Below are positions 54,208-64,000 of a stretch of DNA of 64,000 bases, piece by piece. The notes beneath the pieces were generated by a model, which had not been told where the DNA came from, ran no database searches, and saw only the letters and a program-made list of their open reading frames with translations. This DNA is from Chlorops oryzae (Eukaryota; Arthropoda; Insecta; Diptera; Chloropidae), in the NCBI GenBank assembly GCA_020466095.1, contig CM035807.1:47161389-47225388 (forward strand), in the 5' to 3' direction. The translations under genes and the position numbers were made by a program. The first letter of the stretch is position 1; each line of letters opens with the position of its first letter.

Positions 54208-54880
54208 CTTCGTTCATTGCCGCTGCCAAACTGATTGAATTCTCTCGCTAACACAGACGCTGTGTGCGAGAAACAACAACAAAGAAACAACAAAGCCGCA
54301 ATACTCAGCTTTGTATGAAAGAGTATTACGCTGGCAAGCACTGATCTAGAGTCAGACACACCAACAAATGTTCTGAAACAATGAAGTAAATAGAGAATCA
54401 TCGAAATTGGAATAGATTACTCCATCGTATCAATTCAAGACAATGTCATCGTTCGGGAGTGAATAACACCATATCTTGATGACATTGCCACTAGAATTGA
54501 TATGAATAACATCTCCTTTAAATGGCCATGTCATCAGATTTGAGAAGTACTCAAATTTTCCCCTTGATGTCTTCGGTGAAAACATTAATGAATTTGCCAT
54601 TTATGAGAAAAATTCCGGCTGGGTATATTATTTGTCATTTATGAAAAAAATTTCGGCTGGGTATATTAGGTACACTTAACTATATTTAGGTACAATTTAT
54701 GGACCATTTTAGGTACACACTGAAATCTCCATTTTCCAACACTGCTTCGTTCATTGCCGCTGCCAAACTGATTGAATTCTCTCGCTAACACAGACGCTGT
54801 GTGCGAGAAACAACAACAAAGAAACAACAAAGCCGCAATACTCAGCTTTGTATGAAAGAGTATTACGCTGGCAAGCACTG
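53806..54880. repeat. 537-bp tandem duplication
   Basis: 53806-54342 and 54343-54880 are nearly identical in direct order, with only a few differences (for example GTAAGTAGAG / GTAAATAGAG). The unit covers the right part of the nested hAT-type element and the right part of the MITE, so it formed after both insertions. Confidence 0.95.
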
Positions 54881-54888
54881 CATTAAAA

Positions 54889-56234
54889 GCATTAAGTACA
54901 TTAAAATGTTTTTCTTGAGTCCTATGATTATGGTCAATGAAAATTTTCGCCAGTTCGCATTTCCCATTTGGTAAGAAATTTACCCTTGCTGAGCAATCCT
55001 TTAACCAACACTCGAATTTGGCAACATTATTGTAAGTATATTTCTTCCTATAAATCATTTTTTGTTCACAGACGTAAAGTAAACGGATATTCACCTTTTT
55101 TCAGGTGAAAAAAACGCACTCCATAATATATTTTTTCTTATTTGCTTGAACTTCTTTCACAGACAATCTTTATTTATGCACTCAAAACAGGAATAATCCT
55201 TTTATCACAGGATAGCTGATTTATAATTGAAGGACTGAAAATAGGATCAAACCTTTTATCACAGGATATTATAGAGGATTGCACGTTCCGAATATTAGTT
55301 AGATAACATGCTAGCAGCATAAAGCTAATACTTAGACTAAATTCTACCGATTTCCACATCAATAAAGAAAACTTTTCATTTATGTCACAGGTAAAGTGTT
55401 GTTAGGTTGCGAGACTTTTTAAAGTAATGCCGCAAAACTGAACATGAAAACTTGCCCCAAAAGACGAAATTTCGCCCCAAATTTGCGTGTTGTTGTACTC
55501 TATATAAATTTTCATTTTTCATTTAATTTTTTTGGGCCATTTCGATTGGGGCCATATTTCGTGGAGCCGTATAGACTCTCAATGTCTTTTTGTTTCTGTG
55601 GCGCAATTTGTTTTGGGGTTGAAATACTGAAAATGGGTTTGAAACAATTAGAAGAAAAAAACCTTTGCGGGTTTTTTTTTATACAATCAATTCCTTATTT
55701 GCAGCTTAGTTGCTTACATTGCATATAATCGTTTTAATTCCCCAACAAATATACGACTTATAGTTTTTTATTTAGAAATTTGTGCCTGAGAAGAAGATCG
55801 ACTAATTCCACTTTTCTGTTTTTTGAGAAAAATCTATTTGAAAGGTGTAGATGTTTAGGTCATGGGAAAAGAATAAGAAGAGAAATGTGTATCATTTAAA
55901 TGGGCACATTTTTAATGCTATCTTTAATGTATAAAAAAAATTGGTGTCTGTAAAGTCAATTTACGGACGAAAGTTTTACGTGATAACGTCATAAGAAAAC
56001 ACTCATTATGTACACAAAAGAGACCATTCAAGTATCACCTACGCTATTTTTGACGATTTTTCAAACGCTTTCCCCTTAGATTTATTAATTCAAATGTTAG
56101 AAAATAGGTTAAATTTATTATTTGTTTTTGCGATTTTGATATATAAGTATAAAATAGAATATAATAATTATACTTCAATTTTTGAATTAAAATTGCATAT
56201 AAAAGTTTTCAAAATCAATGTCATAAATATTTTT
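54889..56234. other. Unassigned AT-rich region
   Basis: No gene supported. CCTTTTATCACAGGATA occurs twice (55198 and 55253). AAGACGAAATTTCGCCCC near 55460 is the only G/C-richer point. The region runs into the second assembly gap. Confidence 0.4.
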
Positions 56235-56334
56235 NNNNNNNNNNNNNNNNNNNNNNNNNNNNNNNNNNNNNNNNNNNNNNNNNNNNNNNNNNNNNNNNNN
56301 NNNNNNNNNNNNNNNNNNNNNNNNNNNNNNNNNN
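56235..56334. other. Assembly gap (100 N)
   Basis: Exactly 100 unknown bases. The right arm of the large inverted duplication begins at the very next base, so the join across this gap is not proven by sequence. Confidence 0.99.
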
Positions 56335-59300
56335 CTCCTAGCATACCTGCATTCTAATTTTCATGGTATCGTTTTTCTATTGCCATAATGTCTACATGAA
56401 ATCTCTTTCCCTGTTCATCGCTTTCTGCACCTAAATTTCTGGGGAAGAAATCGAAATGGGAATGCAGAAAGTGCTTTTTTAGCGACAAAGTTTCTCCGAT
56501 AGGTAGTTTTTAATTAGGTCCTCACTAATAATTTTAGAATTTGGATCTTTCGTATTGCCTAAGAAACCGTTTACCGGTTTCTTAAAGAACGACGAAGCAT
56601 TTGCCTATTGTTATTTCAATGTTTTAATGAATTTTTGATCCCTCATGATTTTGTGTATCTGCGATCCAACAAAGAATCCTTCTTTTACATTGTTATATGT
56701 AAGGTTTGGGAAAACCTCAAACTGATACTTAAAAGCCGGGCTTTCATTTCTATGCAAAGAAATTTTTCATCAATTCAAATTTAATATGAATCGGAGGCAA
56801 AATTTCGTTATTTTTTGAAACATGAGGTGGGTTCACCATGTTTTTGTTTTATATGGACTGTTCTTCCCTTTTAGGCTAAAATTTTAGGCAATACCTGAAA
56901 CGAAAGCGAAGGTAAAATGAAAATCGGTTAGTTTTACATCTAGTATGATGTAAAAGAAGATCAGCAGATACAGCTTCCATCTCAAATTTCTTCGAATTGA
57001 CTTCAGATAGAATTTTAATATTTTTTACAGCTATAAGAGGTTATCCATAATTACACTAGTAGCTATGTTCATTGAGAATAATGAGATAAAACAACTTTTT
57101 TTTAACTTTAAACTCCGTTACGCACATGTAACATCCCGGCTGGAATTTCTACCTCGGCGCTAGCTAGACCCTAGCTTGTTTATATCTTGGGCTTAGCTAG
57201 TAAAGTCTAGCTCGCGCCTTCCAAGTTTGTTAATGTCTGAGCTAGATAGCTCCCGGCTAGTTATTTCTAGCTAGCGCCCGGCTAGTAATTGCTATCTAGC
57301 GCTCGGCTAGTAATTTCTACCTAGCGCCCGGCTAGTAATTGCTATCTAGCGCCCGGCAAGTAAATTCTTGTCGGCGGGTTCGATCCGTGCTCCAGCGAGG
57401 GATTTTTTTTTTTTTTTTTTGAAAAGTAGATAACTTAACATTTACACTATTTAAAAAACTAAGAAATAAAAGATTTAACCAATCTTTTTATGCTAAAAAA
57501 ATTTAAAAAAAAGTTTTTATAAAAATTTTTAGAAAGAGCTTGTGCGAGACGTTTTGAAAGGCCCAACGAAAGCAACTTGTTTTATTGGTTCGCGTCCAAC
57601 TTTTAGTTTCCCTCCATTTCTTCGCTTAAATTTACTACCTGCCTGTTTTGTTCTCCTTTTTTCAACAAACTCTTTGGCCTGCGGCAGGGTTTGATCTCGG
57701 ACTTTCCCGATTACTTCAACTACGCCATTGCGAGATATGATTTCAGCTTACTAGTTTTATTATATTTATATAAGTGGGAAACAGTAGAAACTATTAGATT
57801 GATAGTAGAACTTATTGTATTTAACGTAGATTCAATAATATTTTTTTATGTCTTCCTATCGAAGAAACAACGATGCGAAATTTTTTCAGTGTAGTCATCG
57901 CCCCTACAGGGGTGGCTTTAGCTAGCGCTTAACTAGCGCCAGTCTAGATTTATCTAGTCGGGCGAAACTAGCTCGGCGCTAGCTAGCGCCAGGCTAGATT
58001 TTGCTGTCCGGGCTTTAACTAGAGAAAACTATCTAGGCCTTGTCTAGATTATTCTAGTCATCGCCCCTACATGGGTGGCTCTAGCTAGCGTTTAACTAGC
58101 GAAAGACTAGATTTATCTAGTCGGGCGAATCTAGCTAGGCGCTAGCTAGCGCCAGGCTAGAGTTTGCTGTCTGGGCCTTACCTAGAGAGAACTAGCTAGG
58201 CCCTGTCTAGATTATTCTAGTCATCGCCCCTACAGGGGAGTTTCTAGCTAGCGCCTAGCTAGCGCCAGGCTAGATTTATCTAGTTGGGCAAATCCAGCTA
58301 GGCGCTAGTTATTTACTAATAAATAGCCGCCGATCGCGTCTTGTAAATTTCAATTTAAGTTCCTTAAATAGACCTTCTACATCAAAGCAATAAATTATTT
58401 TTTTGCGATTTCCAAAACACACTGAATAGTTTTTCCCCTTTCCTCTGAAACAGGTAACTGGTGTGTTGCGTTCCAGATAATTCTATTCTTAAATGCGCAA
58501 AGCAAGCAACTTATTTTTTGCTTTTAAAAAATTTTAGTCTCTTACGAGGTCAATTTCACTCTGAAATTTGAAATATCTCCTGTTTTTGTTGTCAGAACTT
58601 CCAAAAAAAACTTCCAAAGCAATTCAGCTTCCGCTCTCACTTTTACCCTTTTTAATACATGGAGGAGTTGGTTAAGTGAAAGTTTCATAGTAACTCACCG
58701 GTTTGGTTGCTGATGACACAATTGGAGAGGATCTTGAAACGAAATTTAATGCTCCTCCGCCTTCGATGATTGCTTCACAAAAATAGCATTGCGAATGATC
58801 TACGGCCTCCGTCCAAGCCATGGGTTTCTTAAACTTCAAGCAACGCTCCTCGCCACATAGCCACTTGCCTAAAGTACTTCTGAAATCAGGGCACACTCCG
58901 TTCGGTGTCCAAGGCTTACTCTCATTCTGCATCGGAAACCCGAAATAATGAAAATAAGCTTGTCGTACATCATATGTTATATTTCAAAACTGATACTGTT
59001 TAACAAATTGTCCACAAAAATAAAAAAAATTATTTGGATTGTTTTTGCACGTGAATGTTCTCGTTTCCATTTTGTAAAAACAAATAACTTTCTAATAAAC
59101 AACGCCGCAAAAATAAAATAAAAAAACAATAATATCAGAAATAATTAGTCTGTAAATGATGAACTCGGTTTTAAAACTGAATAAATGTACTTTTTATTTT
59201 ATTTTTAGTTTAACAATTCATTTTATTTATCGGATCACTCCTTTAAGATAGCAGTCTATCAATAAATTTTTTTAAAACTCTTACACCTAAAGATACACAA

Positions 59301-60277
59301 TTAAATATCACAGAGCATATTTAGATTTGAAGAATCCTTTATGAGAAGAAATTTTTTGATAATTACTTACCTTTTCGCTGGAGCTAGGCTTTTATGATGT
59401 GTGTGTAGGAGCACATGAAATTGAGAACGGTGTTAGAGAGCATAATATAAAGCTCAGTAGGGTGTTTATGCAGTGGATTACCCGGGAGGATGTAGATTTT
59501 TAGATTTTATAGCTAGGAAAGCTGTTGTTTTTGGAAGTGCATGGATTGCACTTCGAAAACCGCGTCGGCAATCAGCTAGGAAAGCTGTGTTGCTGAATGT
59601 GCATGGATTGCACCTGTTGTATTTGGAACCTCTGGTCGATCATTTTTTTATTGCCTCGAATAGTGTGATGTATTTGTTAGTGAACGTGCTAGTGGATTTA
59701 CGTGAGCTTGCAGTTTACAAAAATAATTTTCTTTGATTTTGGCCAATTCCGTTTTCACAATTTCTTCGTTGAGCTCCCTATGTATTCTTTCATTTGTAAC
59801 AAACCATGGGGCTCCCGTTATTGTCCTTAGGATTTAGGATTGTGCTCTCTGTAGAATTTCTATATTCGAAGCGCTTGCATGTCCATACAATTGCAAACCA
59901 AACGTCCATATTGGTTTAATAACTTGCTTGTACAAAAGGACTTTATAATCTAGTCTTAAATCAGAGCGATTATTTATGAGCCAGTGCAAACTGCTTGCTT
60001 TCAGCTTCATTTGGGTTTTCTTGGCCTCGATGTGCTTACGCCATGTCAATCTTTTATCTAAGTGAGTTCCGAGGTAAGTAACGTGTTCACATTGAGGGAT
60101 GCGTGTGTTATTAAGGAAAATGTCCGGCGAAGCTTTCCTGTTTAGCGTGAAAGTGATATGTCGGCATTTGAGCTCGTTTATTTGGATTCGCCATTTATAA
60201 AGCCAGTCTTGGATTTCGCGGAGCTTAGAAGTTGCAACACAAATATCCGTGTGACGGCTTAGTATCGCTGTGTCGTC
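56335..60277. repeat. Right arm of large inverted duplication
   Basis: Reverse complement of 1-7380 minus the two left-only blocks. The cysteine-rich pseudogene is on the minus strand: the C-terminal part at 56335-56900 and the N-terminal part at about 58280-59080. Here its closing motif is an intact C-Y-F-C (near 58787), but a TAA truncates the tail at about 58672. CTAG repeats are at 57150-57360 and 57895-58300. The match to the left ends only because the left copy runs off the window. Confidence 0.9.
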
Positions 60278-61990
60278 AGCAAATGTCGAAATTGATACTC
60301 GATCGCTATTAGCATATCTGCTGTGTACAAAAGATAGAGAATAGACCCAACAACGCTTCCTTGAGAAACCCCTCCATGAATTTCGTAACATTTTATTGTA
60401 AACGAGTTATGTTTTACTTGAAACGTTCTATGTTTTAAGTATGACTCAAAGATCGCGTGGAAATTTAAAGGAAGTAAACTTCGGATTTTATATAGCAAAC
60501 CGTCGTGCCAAACTTTGTCGAACGCTTGTTGCACGTCCAAGAAAACTGCTGATCAGTACTCGCGATGTTCAAATGTGATTCTTATTTCGTTGGTAATACA
60601 ATTTACTTGCTCTATAGTACCGTCTTTTTTTCTGAATCCAAATTAATGGAAAGGAATATAATGGTGTTCCTGAAGAAATGTAATCAATTTGGATATAAGA
60701 AGTTTTTCGAATAACTTTGAAAGGCAAGGAAGGAGACTTATGGGAAAGTTTTCGTAGGATCTTTACCGGGTTTAGTCACCATTTTAATAACCGACCGTTA
60801 CCAATATTTTGGAAAATAACCATACTTTATAATAGAATTAAAAAGCACAGTCAAAAATACTACTGCTACGAAATTTCTTGATTTGATTGAAATACTCTTC
60901 TAAGGTGTACTGCAATAGCCGTTGCTATCTCTTCGTCAGATTGCGCCCACCCATTGTTAGGTCTACGAATAAGTGACTTACTATATACAGGATTCTTAAA
61001 AGTGTGGCTCGCTAACCACATGGACTCCCGATTAACACCCCTGGGCGTAAGTTTCTGGATAAAGTGGCTTTTTTCCATTTCCTTTTCCCTGATTAGAGCT
61101 AGTCTAAGCTTTTTTAAGCGTTTTTTAGTCTATTTTTGGCATATGGTGACAGGAATCGTTGCCATTTGCACCTGCATCTTCGTTTTTCGGCGACAAGGTT
61201 TTCAATTTCTATATTGGTCCGGGTTTTTCTAGTCCTGTCGTACAAGGAGTAGAATTTTACGCTGCTGATTCAAGAATGGAAGAAAACAGTAACGGCGTTA
61301 GCAATATGCTCATTGCAGTCTATTTTATAATTAGTATCTATATAGTATGTATATATATCGTTCAAGTTTTATTGGTTACTTTTGTAATAGAAATACAACA
61401 GACGAATGATCCGACGAGAGGTCATATATCGTTTTTGCTGAAATAAGTTTTCTTGCAATACCCTTAGTGATCCCGAAATCTAAGAGGTCAGTAATTTTTT
61501 GGAGGTCTGTTGGCCAGTAAGTTGGTTGCCTTGGGGACACAAAGTCAAGAGCATTATTTTTGTTAATTATTGCCTTGTATAATTGTTCACCCTTAGAATT
61601 GCAGGTTCGCGAGCCCCAGAAAGTATGCTTTGCATTATAGTCACCTGCTGCAAGAAACATATCCCCTAGTGTCACAAAGAAATCTAGAAACATTTTTTTT
61701 GTTATACTGAAGCGCCGATAAAACGATATTTTTACCACGTAATACTACGCAAAGTGTCGTTACTTGAAGGCAATCGTAACTATAGGAATCTAGAGGAAAA
61801 TATTGGATTCTTTTGCGAATAAGTATACCAGTGCCTCCATGCGCCTTGCCGTCTGGATGGTTGGTTTGATAGAATATGTAGCCGGGGATAGAAAAGAGGT
61901 TTTTATTTGTTAAACGATGAATGTACTCAAATTTATTTCCTTTATATACCTCGCGACAGGCTTATATTCGTAGCCCACACAATCATTCGA
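59636..61990 (-). pseudogene. Jockey-clade LINE ORF2 (endonuclease and reverse transcriptase)
   Basis: Minus strand. The endonuclease begins truncated near 61890 with H-P-D-G-K-A-H-G-G-T-G and I-L-I-R. A-A-G-D-Y-N-A-K-H (61650), P-T-Y-W-P-T-D and S-S-D-H-S (61400) follow. The linker has K-W-Q-R-F and, at 60960, N-G-W-A-Q-S-D. The reverse transcriptase shows D-V-Q-Q-A-F-D-K-V-W-H (60540), G-G-V-S-Q-G-S-V (60370) and F-A-D-D-T-A-I-L (60280), then the thumb down to the TAA near 59636. Frameshifts at about 61376, 61080 and 60860, and the stop shared with the left arm, inactivate it. There is no RNase H domain, as expected for Jockey. Confidence 0.85.
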
Positions 61991-62689
61991 TGGAATTTTT
62001 CCTTTGAAGTTTCTTTGTTTTAAAAGAGGAACAATGATATTTTTTACCGTATTTTTATTGAAAAAAAAAATTACCCTTTTACGCTTGATAAGGGTTGAGA
62101 CAATAGTTTTACAACGATGCTCTTTTTATTGTCCCCTAAAAAGTGACGGTTTTATAGAGAAAAAATTAAAATGTTTAAAAAAATTGCCGAAAAACAGTTT
62201 TTTTTAAATAACGGAAAAACTGTCTCATAGAAACTTTCGCCATTTTCGTAACAAGTTGAAAATTTTACTATAGAATTCATATGGTTGCTTCTTGGTGCAT
62301 GAAAAAAGCTAGAGTTTGTCGACTTTTATTTACTTTTATTTTACCCGATCAAATAACTAGCTAAACGAAAATATTTTTATAAACAAAAAACAGCTCAACT
62401 ATGCTATTGTAAGACTATCTCTATGGCTTTATATGTTTTTGAACTATTTTATGTCCAAAGATAAACGCAACGTTATCGGTGCCTGTTTTGTTTTGATGTT
62501 TAATGCTGATAAGGGAAACTTGACATTTGCGGTGAATAAAAGGGACTGTAACAATAAAATGCAAGAAATAATAAATGATATATTGAAATATCGGCAATCT
62601 AATGGAGACTAATCGGTTACACAATATAAGAAGACGAATGAAATAATAGACTAAAAGAAAAAATTTACCATAACTGATGAACTAGCGCA
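61991..62689. repeat. Unassigned, with a diverged copy of the 7895-8135 repeat at 62090-62330
   Basis: 62090-62330 matches 7895-8135 in the same orientation with scattered changes. No ORF; nature unknown. Otherwise nothing recognised. Confidence 0.5.
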
Positions 62690-63870
62690 ATATTGTTTCA
62701 AGGTTAGTGCACCTTAAGCACCACGAACACATGGACTTATGAAAAATTTTATGAAAGATAAGCCACTTAAACCAATTTAACCCACGATTGACGCGCCATC
62801 ATGTAAAGTATGTTAATATATGGCAAGCACGCTCAAGACATTAACAGAAAATTGCTATACAACGTTAATGATTCGATAGACTTCAAGAAGAAATTAACCG
62901 CAATACAAAGGTGACGAAATCATGATATCTTTTGATATGATTTGCTTTTTCCAAGTATCCTTGTGGTTCATGCATTGTTCATCAGGGAAGACCAATGGGA
63001 AGAATTCTAGACATCACGTAAACAATTCTTGCGCAAAACGTTAGCATTCTGTGTTAAGGAGCATATTAATTTGAAATGTAAATACAGGATATATATACAA
63101 CGTTTTAAGTATCACCGGCGATCGCAGTCATTGTAAAGGAAGATCCGCTTAACAAATGTATCGCAATATCGGATATTCAGCCAAGTAAAGACAATATTGA
63201 AAACGTTAAACGGCTTTCATGGCAATATAAAATTTACCAAAGAATAAGGGGGCAATTATTTACTCCCATATTTACCCACATAACTAATAAAAGATAAGAA
63301 GAACATCAAGATGGATTGGTACAAGAAAGCTACTGCATCCAGCATCAGCATTAGTTATTTCTCCAAACATCCCAGGACCATGATACAAAATACAGCGTGT
63401 TACTCCATATGAAGAATTTTGACAATCATATCCCTTTTTCCACATCAAAAACAAAGAATCAATTACACAAATTCTGACATTGAATACATTCCCAGTACAC
63501 TAAAGGAGAAACTTTTGTTGCAGTTTTTAAAGACAAAGCCGTTTGACATACAACCCACCGAACCATCAAGGATACATATTTCGATGATATATTTTCCCAA
63601 AATTATTGAGAAGATAGACGGTTAAATATTTTCACATTCAAATAATACATGATTTAAAGAATCAAGTCAGTAGAGTTTTTAGCAAAACTAAAAGCAAGTT
63701 AGACAAATTCGAATAAAAACATATATCAACTTAGGTGCACAAGAAATGATAAGGAAAAATGCGATAAATTATATATAGGCACAACCTAGAACACTTTAAA
63801 AACAAGACTTATTGGGCACAAATCCAATTTACGGACACGCACTACAAATAAAAAATAGAAAAAGAGACTC
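62690..63870 (+). pseudogene. Penelope-like element, reverse transcriptase and GIY-YIG endonuclease remnant
   Basis: Plus strand, many stops and shifts. 62716-62960 reads P-R-T-H-G-L-M-K, P-T-I-D-A-P-S-C-K-V, then D-E-I-M-I-S-F-D-M, the finger and first catalytic-Asp region of Penelope reverse transcriptases. 63419-63625 is a later, open segment of the thumb/linker. 63735-63850 gives L-R-C-T-R-N, C-D-K-L-Y-I-G-T-T, L-K-T-R-L-I-G-H-K-S-N-L, the GIY-YIG endonuclease start. The Y-x-D-D box is not visible. Penelope elements use this nuclease to prime copying at the target. It is too decayed to act. Confidence 0.7.
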
Positions 63871-64000
63871 GATAAAGTGGTGCATACCGTAAATTTTGGA
63901 GAAAAGTTTGACACCATTTTCTGAAAGTACTCAGCGAATAAGTGGCTCCTCATACTTGGTTGAGTCAGACTGTAAAAAAAATTGTTTTTTATTGATCTCA
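63871..64000. other. Unassigned end of window
   Basis: Probably the remaining 3' part of the Penelope-like element; no motif is clear before the window ends. Confidence 0.3.

Larger units (their letters stand above)
53467..54880. mobile_element. hAT-type MITE, expanded by nested insertion and duplication
   Basis: Ends CAGTGCTTGCCAGC and GCTGGCAAGCACTG with perfect 8-bp duplications CATTAAAA (53459-53466 and 54881-54888). It is the same family as the 201-bp MITE at 38437-38637, which lacks the extra sequence. The excess is explained by the insertion at 53542-54207 and a 537-bp tandem duplication. Confidence 0.9.

Overview
This window looks like repeat-dense, gene-poor nuclear DNA of a fly. 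I see no convincing host gene. Almost everything I can name is a transposable element or its remains: DINE-1/mini-me-like repeats with (GTCY)n blocks, two mariners, a LOA-type and a Jockey-type LINE, two Ty3/gypsy and one Ty1/copia element, a Penelope-like element, hAT, Merlin, PIF/Harbinger and Tc1 remnants, a NOF-like MULE and a short Helitron. The mix suggests a brachyceran dipteran, perhaps tephritid-like, but I cannot name the species. Two 100-N assembly gaps are present (15904-16003 and 56235-56334).

Layout. 1-7380 and 56335-60277 are inverted copies of one another. They carry a Jockey LINE end, a decayed gene for a cysteine-rich arthropod protein of unknown function, and CTAG-rich tandem repeats. 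The left copy has extra insertions. 7450-10250 is mostly unassigned, with one DINE-like element. 10255-15903 is a nearly full-length but disabled LOA-type LINE running into the first gap. 16004-20900 holds a 28-bp tandem repeat and a decayed Ty3/gypsy element split by a mariner. 20900-27840 holds small TIR elements, a Harbinger fragment, a DINE-like element and a Tc1 fragment.

27848-47127 is a nest of elements. A NOF-like MULE transposase gene lies in two halves of opposite orientation. Both halves abut the 3' end of a BED-finger hAT element. That hAT was hit by a Ty3/gypsy element two codons after its start, by a Helitron in a second copy, and by a TIR element (41429-43633) that itself contains another element. 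The Ty3 element was hit by a second hAT and by a DINE-like element. Target-site duplications, and in several cases a related uninterrupted copy inside the same window, fix many of these insertions to the base. The arrangement also implies at least one inversion or a misassembly.

47130-56234 has a Tourist-like MITE, a field of AGGTCG motifs, a Merlin transposase with a probable short intron, a copia fragment split by a second mariner, and a hAT MITE containing another hAT element and a 537-bp tandem duplication. 60278-64000 holds more of the Jockey LINE and a decayed Penelope-like element.

The best candidates for something undescribed are three. First, the 41429-43633 TIR element encodes the N-terminal part of the same cysteine-rich family that decays in the inverted arms. 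Second, two TIR elements share CGTCG ends and 4-bp AT-only target duplications. Third, a TA-target element carries two tRNA-like segments. All calls come from reading the sequence and from memory of protein families; no search was run.
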